Source: Brachionus manjavacas
Taxonomy: Eukaryota; Rotifera; Eurotatoria; Ploima; Brachionidae
Direction of reading: 5' to 3'
Length of the DNA stretch: 64,000 nucleotides
Assembly (NCBI GenBank): GCA_019054805.1
Contig: JAHQIY010000023.1
Location: 1 to 64,000, forward strand
Shown: one piece after another, positions 26,501-40,572 of the stretch
How positions within the stretch are numbered: the first letter of the stretch is position 1
Layout: each line of letters starts with the position of its first letter
Notes under the pieces: model-generated
Databases searched by the model: none
The model's input: only the letters and a program-made list of their open reading frames with translations
Told to the model about the DNA's origin: nothing
Position numbers and translations under genes: made by a program

Positions 26501-29500
26501 GGCTTTTACAGATCGAAAAAAGCTCAAAGATTCGAAAAGTTATGCACATGGGAAACTTACAAGTGTTTGCCAAGGACTCAATTTTCAAAGCACTGCAGAA
26601 TGGTCAATTTTTTAGCTACGATAATGATTAATGGCTCAAATTCAAGAGCGCAAAAAGTTATACATGATACAATTTACAGAAGTCCAAAAAGTAAAAAGGA
26701 CAAGAAATTAGGGGACTTCGAAAAAGAGCAAAAAACCCATTTTTTTACAGTTTTCAAATAGGTTTTTTGCAATCAATTTTTCGAATTTTGGAAAACCCAA
26801 GATACCACCAGATAGATCTTGACATTTTCTTGACTTTGGCTTTTACAGATCGAAAAAAGCTCAAAGATTCGAAAAGTTATGCACATGGGAAACTTACAAG
26901 TGTTTGCCAAGGACTCAATTTTCAAAGCACTGCAGAATGGTCAATTTTTTAGCTACGATAATGATTAATGGCTCAAATTCAAGAGCGCAAAAAGTTATAC
27001 ATGATACAATTTACAGAAGTCCAAAAAGTAAAAAGGACAAGAAATTAGGGGACTTCGAAAAAGAGCAAAAAACCCATTTTTTTACAGTTTTCAAATAGGT
27101 TTTTTGCAATCAATTTTTCGAATTTTGGAAAACCCAAGATACCACCAGATAGATCTTGACATTTTCTTGACTTTGGCTTTAACAGATCGAAAAAGCTCAA
27201 AGATTCGAAAAGTTATGCACATGGGAAACTTACAAGTGTTTGCCAAGGACTCAATTTTCAAAGCACTGCAGAATGGTCAATTTTTTAGCTACGATAATGA
27301 TTAATGGCTCAAATTCAAGAGCGCAAAAAGTTATACATGATACAATTTACAGAAGTCCAAAAAGTAAAAAGGACAAGAAATTAGGGGACTTCGAAAAAGA
27401 GCAAAAAACCCATTTTTTTACAGTTTTCAAATAGGTTTTTTGCAATCAATTTTTCGAATTTTGGAAAACCCAAGATACCACCAGATAGATCTTGACATTT
27501 TCTTGACTTTGGCTTTTACAGATCGAAAAAAGCTCAAAGATTCGAAAAGTTATGCACATGGGAAACTTACAAGTGTTTGCCAAGGACTCAATTTTCAAAG
27601 CACTGCAGAATGGTCAATTTTTTAGCTACGATAATGATTAATGGCTCAAATTCAAGAGCGCAAAAAGTTATACATGATACAATTTACAGAAGTCCAAAAA
27701 GTAAAAAGGACAAGAAATTAGGGGACTTCGAAAAAGAGCAAAAAACCCATTTTTTTACAGTTTTCAAATAGGTTTTTTGCAATCAATTTTTCGAATTTTG
27801 GAAAACCCAAGATACCACCAGATAGATCTTGACATTTTCTTGACTTTGGCTTTTACAGATCGAAAAAAGCTCAAAGATTCGAAAAGTTATGCACATGGGA
27901 AACTTACAAGTGTTTGCCAAGGACTCAATTTTCAAAGCACTGCAGAATGGTCAATTTTTTAGCTACGATAATGATTAATGGCTCAAATTCAAGAGCGCAA
28001 AAAGTTATACATGATACAATTTACAGAAGTCCAAAAAGTAAAAAGGACAAGAAATTAGGGGACTTCGAAAAAGAGCAAAAAACCCATTTTTTTACAGTTT
28101 TCAAATAGGTTTTTTGCAATCAATTTTTCGAATTTTGGAAAACCCAAGATACCACCAGATAGATCTTGACATTTTCTTGACTTTGGCTTTTACAGATCGA
28201 AAAAAGCTCAAAGATTCGAAAAGTTATGCACATGGGAAACTTACAAGTGTTTGCCAAGGACTCAATTTTCAAAGCACTGCAGAATGGTCAATTTTTTAGC
28301 TACGATAATGATTAATGGCTCAAATTCAAGAGCGCAAAAAGTTATACATGATACAATTTACAGAAGTCCAAAAAGTAAAAAGGACAAGAAATTAGGGGAC
28401 TTCGAAAAAGAGCAAAAAACCCATTTTTTTACAGTTTTCAAATAGGTTTTTTGCAATCAATTTTTCGAATTTTGGAAAACCCAAGATACCACCAGATAGA
28501 TCTTGACATTTTCTTGACTTTGGCTTTTACAGATCGAAAAAAGCTCAAAGATTCGAAAAGTTATGCACATGGGAAACTTACAAGTGTTTGCCAAGGACTC
28601 AATTTTCAAAGCACTGCAGAATGGTCAATTTTTTAGCTACGATAATGATTAATGGCTCAAATTCAAGAGCGCAAAAAGTTATACATGATACAATTTACAG
28701 AAGTCCAAAAAGTAAAAAGGACAAGAAATTAGGGGACTTCGAAAAAGAGCAAAAAACCCATTTTTTTACAGTTTTCAAATAGGTTTTTTGCAATCAATTT
28801 TTCGAATTTTGGAAAACCCAAGATACCACCAGATAGATCTTGACATTTTCTTGACTTTGGCTTTTACAGATCGAAAAAAGCTCAAAGATTCGAAAAGTTA
28901 TGCACATGGGAAACTTACAAGTGTTTGCCAAGGACTCAATTTTCAAAGCACTGCAGAATGGTCAATTTTTTAGCTACGATAATGATTAATGGCTCAAATT
29001 CAAGAGCGCAAAAAGTTATACATGATACAATTTACAGAAGTCCAAAAAGTAAAAAGGACAAGAAATTAGGGGACTTCGAAAAAGAGCAAAAAACCCATTT
29101 TTTTACAGTTTTCAAATAGGTTTTTTGCAATCAATTTTTCGAATTTTGGAAAACCCAAGATACCACCAGATAGATCTTGACATTTTCTTGACTTTGGCTT
29201 TTACAGATCGAAAAAAGCTCAAAGATTCGAAAAGTTATGCACATGGGAAACTTACAAGTGTTTGCCAAGGACTCAATTTTCAAAGCACTGCAGAATGGTC
29301 AATTTTTTAGCTACGATAATGATTAATGGCTCAAATTCAAGAGCGCAAAAAGTTATACATGATACAATTTACAGAAGTCCAAAAAGTAAAAAGGACAAGA
29401 AATTAGGGGACTTCGAAAAAGAGCAAAAAACCCATTTTTTTACAGTTTTCAAATAGGTTTTTTGCAATCAATTTTTCGAATTTTGGAAAACCCAAGATAC

Positions 29501-32500
29501 CACCAGATAGATCTTGACATTTTCTTGACTTTGGCTTTTACAGATCGAAAAAAGCTCAAAGATTCGAAAAGTTATGCACATGGGAAACTTACAAGTGTTT
29601 GCCAAGGACTCAATTTTCAAAGCACTGCAGAATGGTCAATTTTTTAGCTACGATAATGATTAATGGCTCAAATTCAAGAGCGCAAAAAGTTATACATGAT
29701 ACAATTTACAGAAGTCCAAAAAGTAAAAAGGACAAGAAATTAGGGGACTTCGAAAAAGAGCAAAAAACCCATTTTTTTACAGTTTTCAAATAGGTTTTTT
29801 GCAATCAATTTTTCGAATTTTGGAAAACCCAAGATACCACCAGATAGATCTTGACATTTTCTTGACTTTGGCTTTTACAGATCGAAAAAAGCTCAAAGAT
29901 TCGAAAAGTTATGCACATGGGAAACTTACAAGTGTTTGCCAAGGACTCAATTTTCAAAGCACTGCAGAATGGTCAATTTTTTAGCTACGATAATGATTAA
30001 TGGCTCAAATTCAAGAGCGCAAAAAGTTATACATGATACAATTTACAGAAGTCCAAAAAGTAAAAAGGACAAGAAATTAGGGGACTTCGAAAAAGAGCAA
30101 AAAACCCATTTTTTTACAGTTTTCAAATAGGTTTTTTGCAATCAATTTTTCGAATTTTGGAAAACCCAAGATACCACCAGATAGATCTTGACATTTTCTT
30201 GACTTTGGCTTTTACAGATCGAAAAAAGCTCAAAGATTCGAAAAGTTATGCACATGGGAAACTTACAAGTGTTTGCCAAGGACTCAATTTTCAAAGCACT
30301 GCAGAATGGTCAATTTTTTAGCTACGATAATGATTAATGGCTCAAATTCAAGAGCGCAAAAAGTTATACATGATACAATTTACAGAAGTCCAAAAAGTAA
30401 AAAGGACAAGAAATTAGGGGACTTCGAAAAAGAGCAAAAAACCCATTTTTTTACAGTTTTCAAATAGGTTTTTTGCAATCAATTTTTCGAATTTTGGAAA
30501 ACCCAAGATACCACCAGATAGATCTTGACATTTTCTTGACTTTGGCTTTTACAGATCGAAAAAAGCTCAAAGATTCGAAAAGTTATGCACATGGGAAACT
30601 TACAAGTGTTTGCCAAGGACTCAATTTTCAAAGCACTGCAGAATGGTCAATTTTTTAGCTACGATAATGATTAATGGCTCAAATTCAAGAGCGCAAAAAG
30701 TTATACATGATACAATTTACAGAAGTCCAAAAAGTAAAAAGGACAAGAAATTAGGGGACTTCGAAAAAGAGCAAAAAACCCATTTTTTTACAGTTTTCAA
30801 ATAGGTTTTTTGCAATCAATTTTTCGAATTTTGGAAAACCCAAGATACCACCAGATAGATCTTGACATTTTCTTGACTTTGGCTTTTACAGATCGAAAAA
30901 AGCTCAAAGATTCGAAAAGTTATGCACATGGGAAACTTACAAGTGTTTGCCAAGGACTCAATTTTCAAAGCACTGCAGAATGGTCAATTTTTTAGCTACG
31001 ATAATGATTAATGGCTCAAATTCAAGAGCGCAAAAAGTTATACATGATACAATTTACAGAAGTCCAAAAAGTAAAAAGGACAAGAAATTAGGGACTTCGA
31101 AAAAGAGCAAAAAACCCATTTTTTTACAGTTTTCAAATAGGTTTTTTGCAATCAATTTTTCGAATTTTGGAAAACCCAAGATACCACCAGATAGATCTTG
31201 ACATTTTCTTGACTTTGGCTTTTACAGATCGAAAAAAGCTCAAAGATTCGAAAAGTTATGCACATGGGAAACTTACAAGTGTTTGCCAAGGACTCAATTT
31301 TCAAAGCACTGCAGAATGGTCAATTTTTTAGCTACGATAATGATTAATGGCTCAAATTCAAGAGCGCAAAAAGTTATACATGATACAATTTACAGAAGTC
31401 CAAAAAGTAAAAAGGACAAGAAATTAGGGGACTTCGAAAAAGAGCAAAAAACCCATTTTTTTACAGTTTTCAAATAGGTTTTTTGCAATCAATTTTTCGA
31501 ATTTTGGAAAACCCAAGATACCACCAGATAGATCTTGACATTTTCTTGACTTTGGCTTTAACAGATCGAAAAAGCTCAAAGATTCGAAAAGTTATGCACA
31601 TGGGAAACTTACAAGTGTTTGCCAAGGACTCAATTTTCAAAGCACTGCAGAATGGTCAATTTTTTAGCTACGATAATGATTAATGGCTCAAATTCAAGAG
31701 CGCAAAAAGTTATACATGATACAATTTACAGAAGTCCAAAAAGTAAAAAGGACAAGAAATTAGGGGACTTCGAAAAAGAGCAAAAAACCCATTTTTTTAC
31801 AGTTTTCAAATAGGTTTTTTGCAATCAATTTTTCGAATTTTGGAAAACCCAAGATACCACCAGATAGATCTTGACATTTTCTTGACTTTGGCTTTTACAG
31901 ATCGAAAAAAGCTCAAAGATTCGAAAAGTTATGCACATGGGAAACTTACAAGTGTTTGCCAAGGACTCAATTTTCAAAGCACTGCAGAATGGTCAATTTT
32001 TTAGCTACGATAATGATTAATGGCTCAAATTCAAGAGCGCAAAAAGTTATACATGATACAATTTACAGAAGTCCAAAAAGTAAAAAGGACAAGAAATTAG
32101 GGGACTTCGAAAAAGAGCAAAAAACCCATTTTTTTACAGTTTTCAAATAGGTTTTTTGCAATCAATTTTTCGAATTTTGGAAAACCCAAGATACCACCAG
32201 ATAGATCTTGACATTTTCTTGACTTTGGCTTTTACAGATCGAAAAAAGCTCAAAGATTCGAAAAGTTATGCACATGGGAAACTTACAAGTGTTTGCCAAG
32301 GACTCAATTTTCAAAGCACTGCAGAATGGTCAATTTTTTAGCTACGATAATGATTAATGGCTCAAATTCAAGAGCGCAAAAAGTTATACATGATACAATT
32401 TACAGAAGTCCAAAAAGTAAAAAGGACAAGAAATTAGGGGACTTCGAAAAAGAGCAAAAAACCCATTTTTTTACAGTTTTCAAATAGGTTTTTTGCAATC

Positions 32501-35500
32501 AATTTTTCGAATTTTGGAAAACCCAAGATACCACCAGATAGATCTTGACATTTTCTTGACTTTGGCTTTTACAGATCGAAAAAAGCTCAAAGATTCGAAA
32601 AGTTATGCACATGGGAAACTTACAAGTGTTTGCCAAGGACTCAATTTTCAAAGCACTGCAGAATGGTCAATTTTTTAGCTACGATAATGATTAATGGCTC
32701 AAATTCAAGAGCGCAAAAAGTTATACATGATACAATTTACAGAAGTCCAAAAAGTAAAAAGGACAAGAAATTAGGGGACTTCGAAAAAGAGCAAAAAACC
32801 CATTTTTTTACAGTTTTCAAATAGGTTTTTTGCAATCAATTTTTCGAATTTTGGAAAACCCAAGATACCACCAGATAGATCTTGACATTTTCTTGACTTT
32901 GGCTTTTACAGATCGAAAAAAGCTCAAAGATTCGAAAAGTTATGCACATGGGAAACTTACAAGTGTTTGCCAAGGACTCAATTTTCAAAGCACTGCAGAA
33001 TGGTCAATTTTTTAGCTACGATAATGATTAATGGCTCAAATTCAAGAGCGCAAAAAGTTATACATGATACAATTTACAGAAGTCCAAAAAGTAAAAAGGA
33101 CAAGAAATTAGGGATTTTCGAAAAAGAGCAAAAAACCCATTTTTTTACAGTTTTCAAATAGGTTTTTTGCAATCAATTTTTCGAATTTTGGAAAACCCAA
33201 GATACCACCAGATAGATCTTGACATTTTCTTGACTTTGGCTTTTACAGATCGAAAAAAGCTCAAAGATTCGAAAAGTTATGCACATGGGAAACTTACAAG
33301 TGTTTGCCAAGGACTCAATTTTCAAAGCACTGCAGAATGGTCAATTTTTTAGCTACGATAATGATTAATGGCTCAAATTCAAGAGCGCAAAAAGTTATAC
33401 ATGATACAATTTACAGAAGTCCAAAAAGTAAAAAGGACAAGAAATTAGGGGACTTCGAAAAAGAGCAAAAAACCCATTTTTTTACAGTTTTCAAATAGGT
33501 TTTTTGCAATCAATTTTTCGAATTTTGGAAAACCCAAGATACCACCAGATAGATCTTGACATTTTCTTGACTTTGGCTTTTACAGATCGAAAAAAGCTCA
33601 AAGATTCGAAAAGTTATGCACATGGGAAACTTACAAGTGTTTGCCAAGGACTCAATTTTCAAAGCACTGCAGAATGGTCAATTTTTTAGCTACGATAATG
33701 ATTAATGGCTCAAATTCAAGAGCGCAAAAAGTTATACATGATACAATTTACAGAAGTCCAAAAAGTAAAAAGGACAAGAAATTAGGGGACTTCGAAAAAG
33801 AGCAAAAAACCCATTTTTTTACAGTTTTCAAATAGGTTTTTTGCAATCAATTTTTCGAATTTTGGAAAACCCAAGATACCACCAGATAGATCTTGACATT
33901 TTCTTGACTTTGGCTTTTACAGATCGAAAAAAGCTCAAAGATTCGAAAAGTTATGCACATGGGAAACTTACAAGTGTTTGCCAAGGACTCAATTTTCAAA
34001 GCACTGCAGAATGGTCAATTTTTTAGCTACGATAATGATTAATGGCTCAAATTCAAGAGCGCAAAAAGTTATACATGATACAATTTACAGAAGTCCAAAA
34101 AGTAAAAAGGACAAGAAATTAGGGGACTTCGAAAAAGAGCAAAAAACCCATTTTTTTACAGTTTTCAAATAGGTTTTTTGCAATCAATTTTTCGAATTTT
34201 GGAAAACCCAAGATACCACCAGATAGATCTTGACATTTTCTTGACTTTGGCTTTTACAGATCGAAAAAAGCTCAAAGATTCGAAAAGTTATGCACATGGG
34301 AAACTTACAAGTGTTTGCCAAGGACTCAATTTTCAAAGCACTGCAGAATGGTCAATTTTTTAGCTACGATAATGATTAATGGCTCAAATTCAAGAGCGCA
34401 AAAAGTTATACATGATACAATTTACAGAAGTCCAAAAAGTAAAAAGGACAAGAAATTAGGGACTTCGAAAAAGAGCAAAAAACCCATTTTTTTACAGTTT
34501 TCAAATAGGTTTTTTGCAATCAATTTTTCGAATTTTGGAAAACCCAAGATACCACCAGATAGATCTTGACATTTTCTTGACTTTGGCTTTTACAGATCGA
34601 AAAAAGCTCAAAGATTCGAAAAGTTATGCACATGGGAAACTTACAAGTGTTTGCCAAGGACTCAATTTTCAAAGCACTGCAGAATGGTCAATTTTTTAGC
34701 TACGATAATGATTAATGGCTCAAATTCAAGAGCGCAAAAAGTTATACATGATACAATTTACAGAAGTCCAAAAAGTAAAAAGGACAAGAAATTAGGAACT
34801 TCGAAAAAGAGCAAAAAACCCATTTTTTTACAGTTTTCAAATAGGTTTTTTGCAATCAATTTTTCGAATTTTGGAAAACCCAAGATACCACCAGATAGAT
34901 CTTGACATTTTCTTGACTTTGGCTTTTACAGATCGAAAAAAGCTCAAAGATTCGAAAAGTTATGCACATGGGAAACTTACAAGTGTTTGCCAAGGACTCA
35001 ATTTTCAAAGCACTGCAGAATGGTCAATTTTTTAGCTACGATAATGATTAATGGCTCAAATTCAAGAGCGCAAAAAGTTATACATGATACAATTTACAGA
35101 AGTCCAAAAAGTAAAAAGGACAAGAAATTAGGGGACTTCGAAAAAGAGCAAAAAACCCATTTTTTTACAGTTTTCAAATAGGTTTTTTGCAATCAATTTT
35201 TCGAATTTTGGAAAACCCAAGATACCACCAGATAGATCTTGACATTTTCTTGACTTTGGCTTTAACAGATCGAAAAAGCTCAAAGATTCGAAAAGTTATG
35301 CACATGGGAAACTTACAAGTGTTTGCCAAGGACTCAATTTTCAAAGCACTGCAGAATGGTCAATTTTTTAGCTACGATAATGATTAATGGCTCAAATTCA
35401 AGAGCGCAAAAAGTTATACATGATACAATTTACAGAAGTCCAAAAAGTAAAAAGGACAAGAAATTAGGGGACTTCGAAAAAGAGCAAAAAACCCATTTTT

Positions 35501-38500
35501 TTACAGTTTTCAAATAGGTTTTTTGCAATCAATTTTTCGAATTTTGGAAAACCCAAGATACCACCAGATAGATCTTGACATTTTCTTGACTTTGGCTTTT
35601 ACAGATCGAAAAAAGCTCAAAGATTCGAAAAGTTATGCACATGGGAAACTTACAAGTGTTTGCCAAGGACTCAATTTTCAAAGCACTGCAGAATGGTCAA
35701 TTTTTTAGCTACGATAATGATTAATGGCTCAAATTCAAGAGCGCAAAAAGTTATACATGATACAATTTACAGAAGTCCAAAAAGTAAAAAGGACAAGAAA
35801 TTAGGGGACTTCGAAAAAGAGCAAAAAACCCATTTTTTTACAGTTTTCAAATAGGTTTTTTGCAATCAATTTTTCGAATTTTGGAAAACCCAAGATACCA
35901 CCAGATAGATCTTGACATTTTCTTGACTTTGGCTTTAACAGATCGAAAAAGCTCAAAGATTCGAAAAGTTATGCACATGGGAAACTTACAAGTGTTTGCC
36001 AAGGACTCAATTTTCAAAGCACTGCAGAATGGTCAATTTTTTAGCTACGATAATGATTAATGGCTCAAATTCAAGAGCGCAAAAAGTTATACATGATACA
36101 ATTTACAGAAGTCCAAAAAGTAAAAAGGACAAGAAATTAGGGGACTTCGAAAAAGAGCAAAAAACCCATTTTTTTACAGTTTTCAAATAGGTTTTTTGCA
36201 ATCAATTTTTCGAATTTTGGAAAACCCAAGATACCACCAGATAGATCTTGACATTTTCTTGACTTTGGCTTTTACAGATCGAAAAAAGCTCAAAGATTCG
36301 AAAAGTTATGCACATGGGAAACTTACAAGTGTTTGCCAAGGACTCAATTTTCAAAGCACTGCAGAATGGTCAATTTTTTAGCTACGATAATGATTAATGG
36401 CTCAAATTCAAGAGCGCAAAAAGTTATACATGATACAATTTACAGAAGTCCAAAAAAAAAAAAGGACAAGAAATTAGGTGACTTCGAAAAAGAGCAAAAA
36501 ACCCATTTTTTTACAGTTTTCAAATAGGTTTTTTGCAATCAATTTTTCGAATTTTGGAAAACCCAAGATACCACCAGATAGATCTTGACATTTTCTTGAC
36601 TTTGGCTTTTACAGATCGAAAAAAGCTCAAAGATTCGAAAAGTTATGCACATGGGAAACTTACAAGTGTTTGCCAAGGACTCAATTTTCAAAGCACTGCA
36701 GAATGGTCAATTTTTTAGCTACGATAATGATTAATGGCTCAAATTCAAGAGCGCAAAAAGTTATACATGATACAATTTACAGAAGTCCAAAAAGTAAAAA
36801 GGACAAGAAATTAGGGGACTTCGAAAAAGAGCAAAAAACCCATTTTTTTACAGTTTTCAAATAGGTTTTTTGCAATCAATTTTTCGAATTTTGGAAAACC
36901 CAAGATACCACCAGATAGATCTTGACATTTTCTTGACTTTGGCTTTAACAGATCGAAAAAGCTCAAAGATTCGAAAAGTTATGCACATGGGAAACTTACA
37001 AGTGTTTGCCAAGGACTCAATTTTCAAAGCACTGCAGAATGGTCAATTTTTTAGCTACGATAATGATTAATGGCTCAAATTCAAGAGCGCAAAAAGTTAT
37101 ACATGATACAATTTACAGAAGTCCAAAAAAAAAAAAGGACAAGAAATTAGGGATTTTCGAAAAAGAGCAAAAAACCCATTTTTTTACAGTTTTCAAATAG
37201 GTTTTTTGCAATCAATTTTTCGAATTTTGGAAAACCCAAGATATCACCAGATAGATCTTGACATTTTCTTGACTTTGGCTTTAACAGATCGAAAAAGCTC
37301 AAAGATTCGAAAAGTTATGCACATGGGAAACTTACAAGTGTTTGCCAAGGACTCAATTTTCAAAGCACTGCAGAATGGTCAATTTTTTAGCTACGATAAT
37401 GATTAATGGCTCAAATTCAAGAGCGCAAAAAGTTATACATGATACAATTTACAGAAGTCCAAAAAGTAAAAAGGACAAGAAATTAGGGGACTTCGAAAAA
37501 GAGCAAAAAACCCATTTTTTTACAGTTTTCAAATAGGTTTTTTGCAATCAATTTTTCGAATTTTGGAAAACCCAAGATACCACCAGATAGATCTTGACAT
37601 TTTCTTGACTTTGGCTTTTACAGATCGAAAAAAGCTCAAAGATTCGAAAAGTTATGCACATGGGAAACTTACAAGTGTTTGCCAAGGACTCAATTTTCAA
37701 AGCACTGCAGAATGGTCAATTTTTTAGCTACGATAATGATTAATGGCTCAAATTCAAGAGCGCAAAAAGTTATACATGATACAATTTACAGAAGTCCAAA
37801 AAGTAAAAAGGACAAGAAATTAGGGGACTTCGAAAAAGAGCAAAAAACCCATTTTTTTACAGTTTTCAAATAGGTTTTTTGCAATCAATTTTTCGAATTT
37901 TGGAAAACCCAAGATACCACCAGATAGATCTTGACATTTTCTTGACTTTGGCTTTTACAGATCGAAAAAAGCTCAAAGATTCGAAAAGTTATGCACATGG
38001 GAAACTTACAAGTGTTTGCCAAGGACTCAATTTTCAAAGCACTGCAGAATGGTCAATTTTTTAGCTACGATAATGATTAATGGCTCAAATTCAAGAGCGC
38101 AAAAAGTTATACATGATACAATTTACAGAAGTCCAAAAAGTAAAAAGGACAAGAAATTAGGGGACTTCGAAAAAGAGCAAAAAACCCATTTTTTTACAGT
38201 TTTCAAATAGGTTTTTTGCAATCAATTTTTCGAATTTTGGAAAACCCAAGATACCACCAGATAGATCTTGACATTTTCTTGACTTTGGCTTTTACAGATC
38301 GAAAAAAGCTCAAAGATTCGAAAAGTTATGCACATGGGAAACTTACAAGTGTTTGCCAAGGACTCAATTTTCAAAGCACTGCAGAATGGTCAATTTTTTA
38401 GCTACGATAATGATTAATGGCTCAAATTCAAGAGCGCAAAAAGTTATACATGATACAATTTACAGAAGTCCAAAAAGTAAAAAGGACAAGAAATTAGGGG

Positions 38501-40572
38501 ACTTCGAAAAAGAGCAAAAAACCCATTTTTTTACAGTTTTCAAATAGGTTTTTTGCAATCAATTTTTCGAATTTTGGAAAACCCAAGATACCACCAGATA
38601 GATCTTGACATTTTCTTGACTTTGGCTTTAACAGATCGAAAAAGCTCAAAGATTCGAAAAGTTATGCACATGGGAAACTTACAAGTGTTTGCCAAGCACT
38701 CAATTTTCAAAGCACTGCAGAATGGTCAATTTTTTAGCTACGATAATGATTAATGGCTCAAATTCAAGAGCGCAAAAAGTTAAACATGATAAAATTTACA
38801 GAAGTCCAAAAAACAAAAAAGGACAAGAAATTAGGGGACTTCGAAAAAGAGCAAAAAACCCATTTTTTTACAGTTTTCAAATAGGTTTTTTGCAATCAAT
38901 TTTTCGAATTTTGGAAAACCCAAGATATCACCAGATAGATCTTGACATTTTCTTGACTTTGGCTTTAACAGATCGAAAAAGCTCAAAGATTCGAAAAGTT
39001 ATGCACATGGGAAACTTACAAGTGTTTGCCAAGGACTCAATTTTCAAAGCACTGCAGAATGGTCAATTTTTTAGCTACGATAATGATTAATGGCTCAAAT
39101 TCAAGAGCGCAAAAAGTTATACATGATACAATTTACAGAAGTCCAAAAAGTAAAAAGGACAAGAAATTAGGGGACTTCGAAAAAGAGCAAAAAACCCATT
39201 TTTTTACAGTTTTCAAATAGGTTTTTTGCAATCAATTTTTCGAATTTTGGAAAACCCAAGATACCACCAGATAGATCTTGACATTTTCTTGACTTTGGCT
39301 TTTACAGATCGAAAAAAGCTCAAAGATTCGAAAAGTTATGCACATGGGAAACTTACAAGTGTTTGCCAAGGACTCAATTTTCAAAGCACTGCAGAATGGT
39401 CAATTTTTTAGCTACGATAATGATTAATGGCTCAAATTCAAGAGCGCAAAAAGTTATACATGATACAATTTACAGAAGTCCAAAAAGTAAAAAGGACAAG
39501 AAATTAGGGGACTTCGAAAAAGAGCAAAAAACCCATTTTTTTACAGTTTTCAAATAGGTTTTTTGCAATCAATTTTTCGAATTTTGGAAAACCCAAGATA
39601 CCACCAGATAGATCTTGACATTTTCTTGACTTTGGCTTTAACAGATCGAAAAAGCTCAAAGATTCGAAAAGTTATGCACATGGGAAACTTACAAGTGTTT
39701 GCCAAGGACTCAATTTTCAAAGCACTGCAGAATGGTCAATTTTTTAGCTACGATAATGATTAATGGCTCAAATTCAAGAGCGCAAAAAGTTATACATGAT
39801 ACAATTTACAGAAGTCCAAAAAGTAAAAAGGACAAGAAATTAGGGGACTTCGAAAAAGAGCAAAAAACCCATTTTTTTACAGTTTTCAAATAGGTTTTTT
39901 GCAATCAATTTTTCGAATTTTGGAAAACCCAAGATACCACCAGATAGATCTTGACATTTTCTTGACTTTGGCTTTTACAGATCGAAAAAAGCTCAAAGAT
40001 TCGAAAAGTTATGCACATGGGAAACTTACAAGTGTTTGCCAAGGACTCAATTTTCAAAGCACTGCAGAATGGTCAATTTTTTAGCTACGATAATGATTAA
40101 TGGCTCAAATTCAAGAGCGCAAAAAGTTATACATGATACAATTTACAGAAGTCCAAAAAGTAAAAAGGACAAGAAATTAGGGGACTTCGAAAAAGAGCAA
40201 AAAACCCATTTTTTTACAGTTTTCAAATAGGTTTTTTGCAATCAATTTTTCGAATTTTGGAAAACCCAAGATACCACCAGATAGATCTTGACATTTTCTT
40301 GACTTTGGCTTTTACAGATCGAAAAAAGCTCAAAGATTCGAAAAGTTATGCACATGGGAAACTTACAAGTGTTTGCCAAGGACTCAATTTTCAAAGCACT
40401 GCAGAATGGTCAATTTTTTAGCTACGATAATGATTAATGGCTCAAATTCAAGAGCGCAAAAAGTTATACATGATACAATTTACAGAAGTCCAAAAAGTAA
40501 AAAGGACAAGAAATTAGGGGACTTCGAAAAAGAGCAAAAAACCCATTTTTTTACAGTTTTCAAATAGGTTTT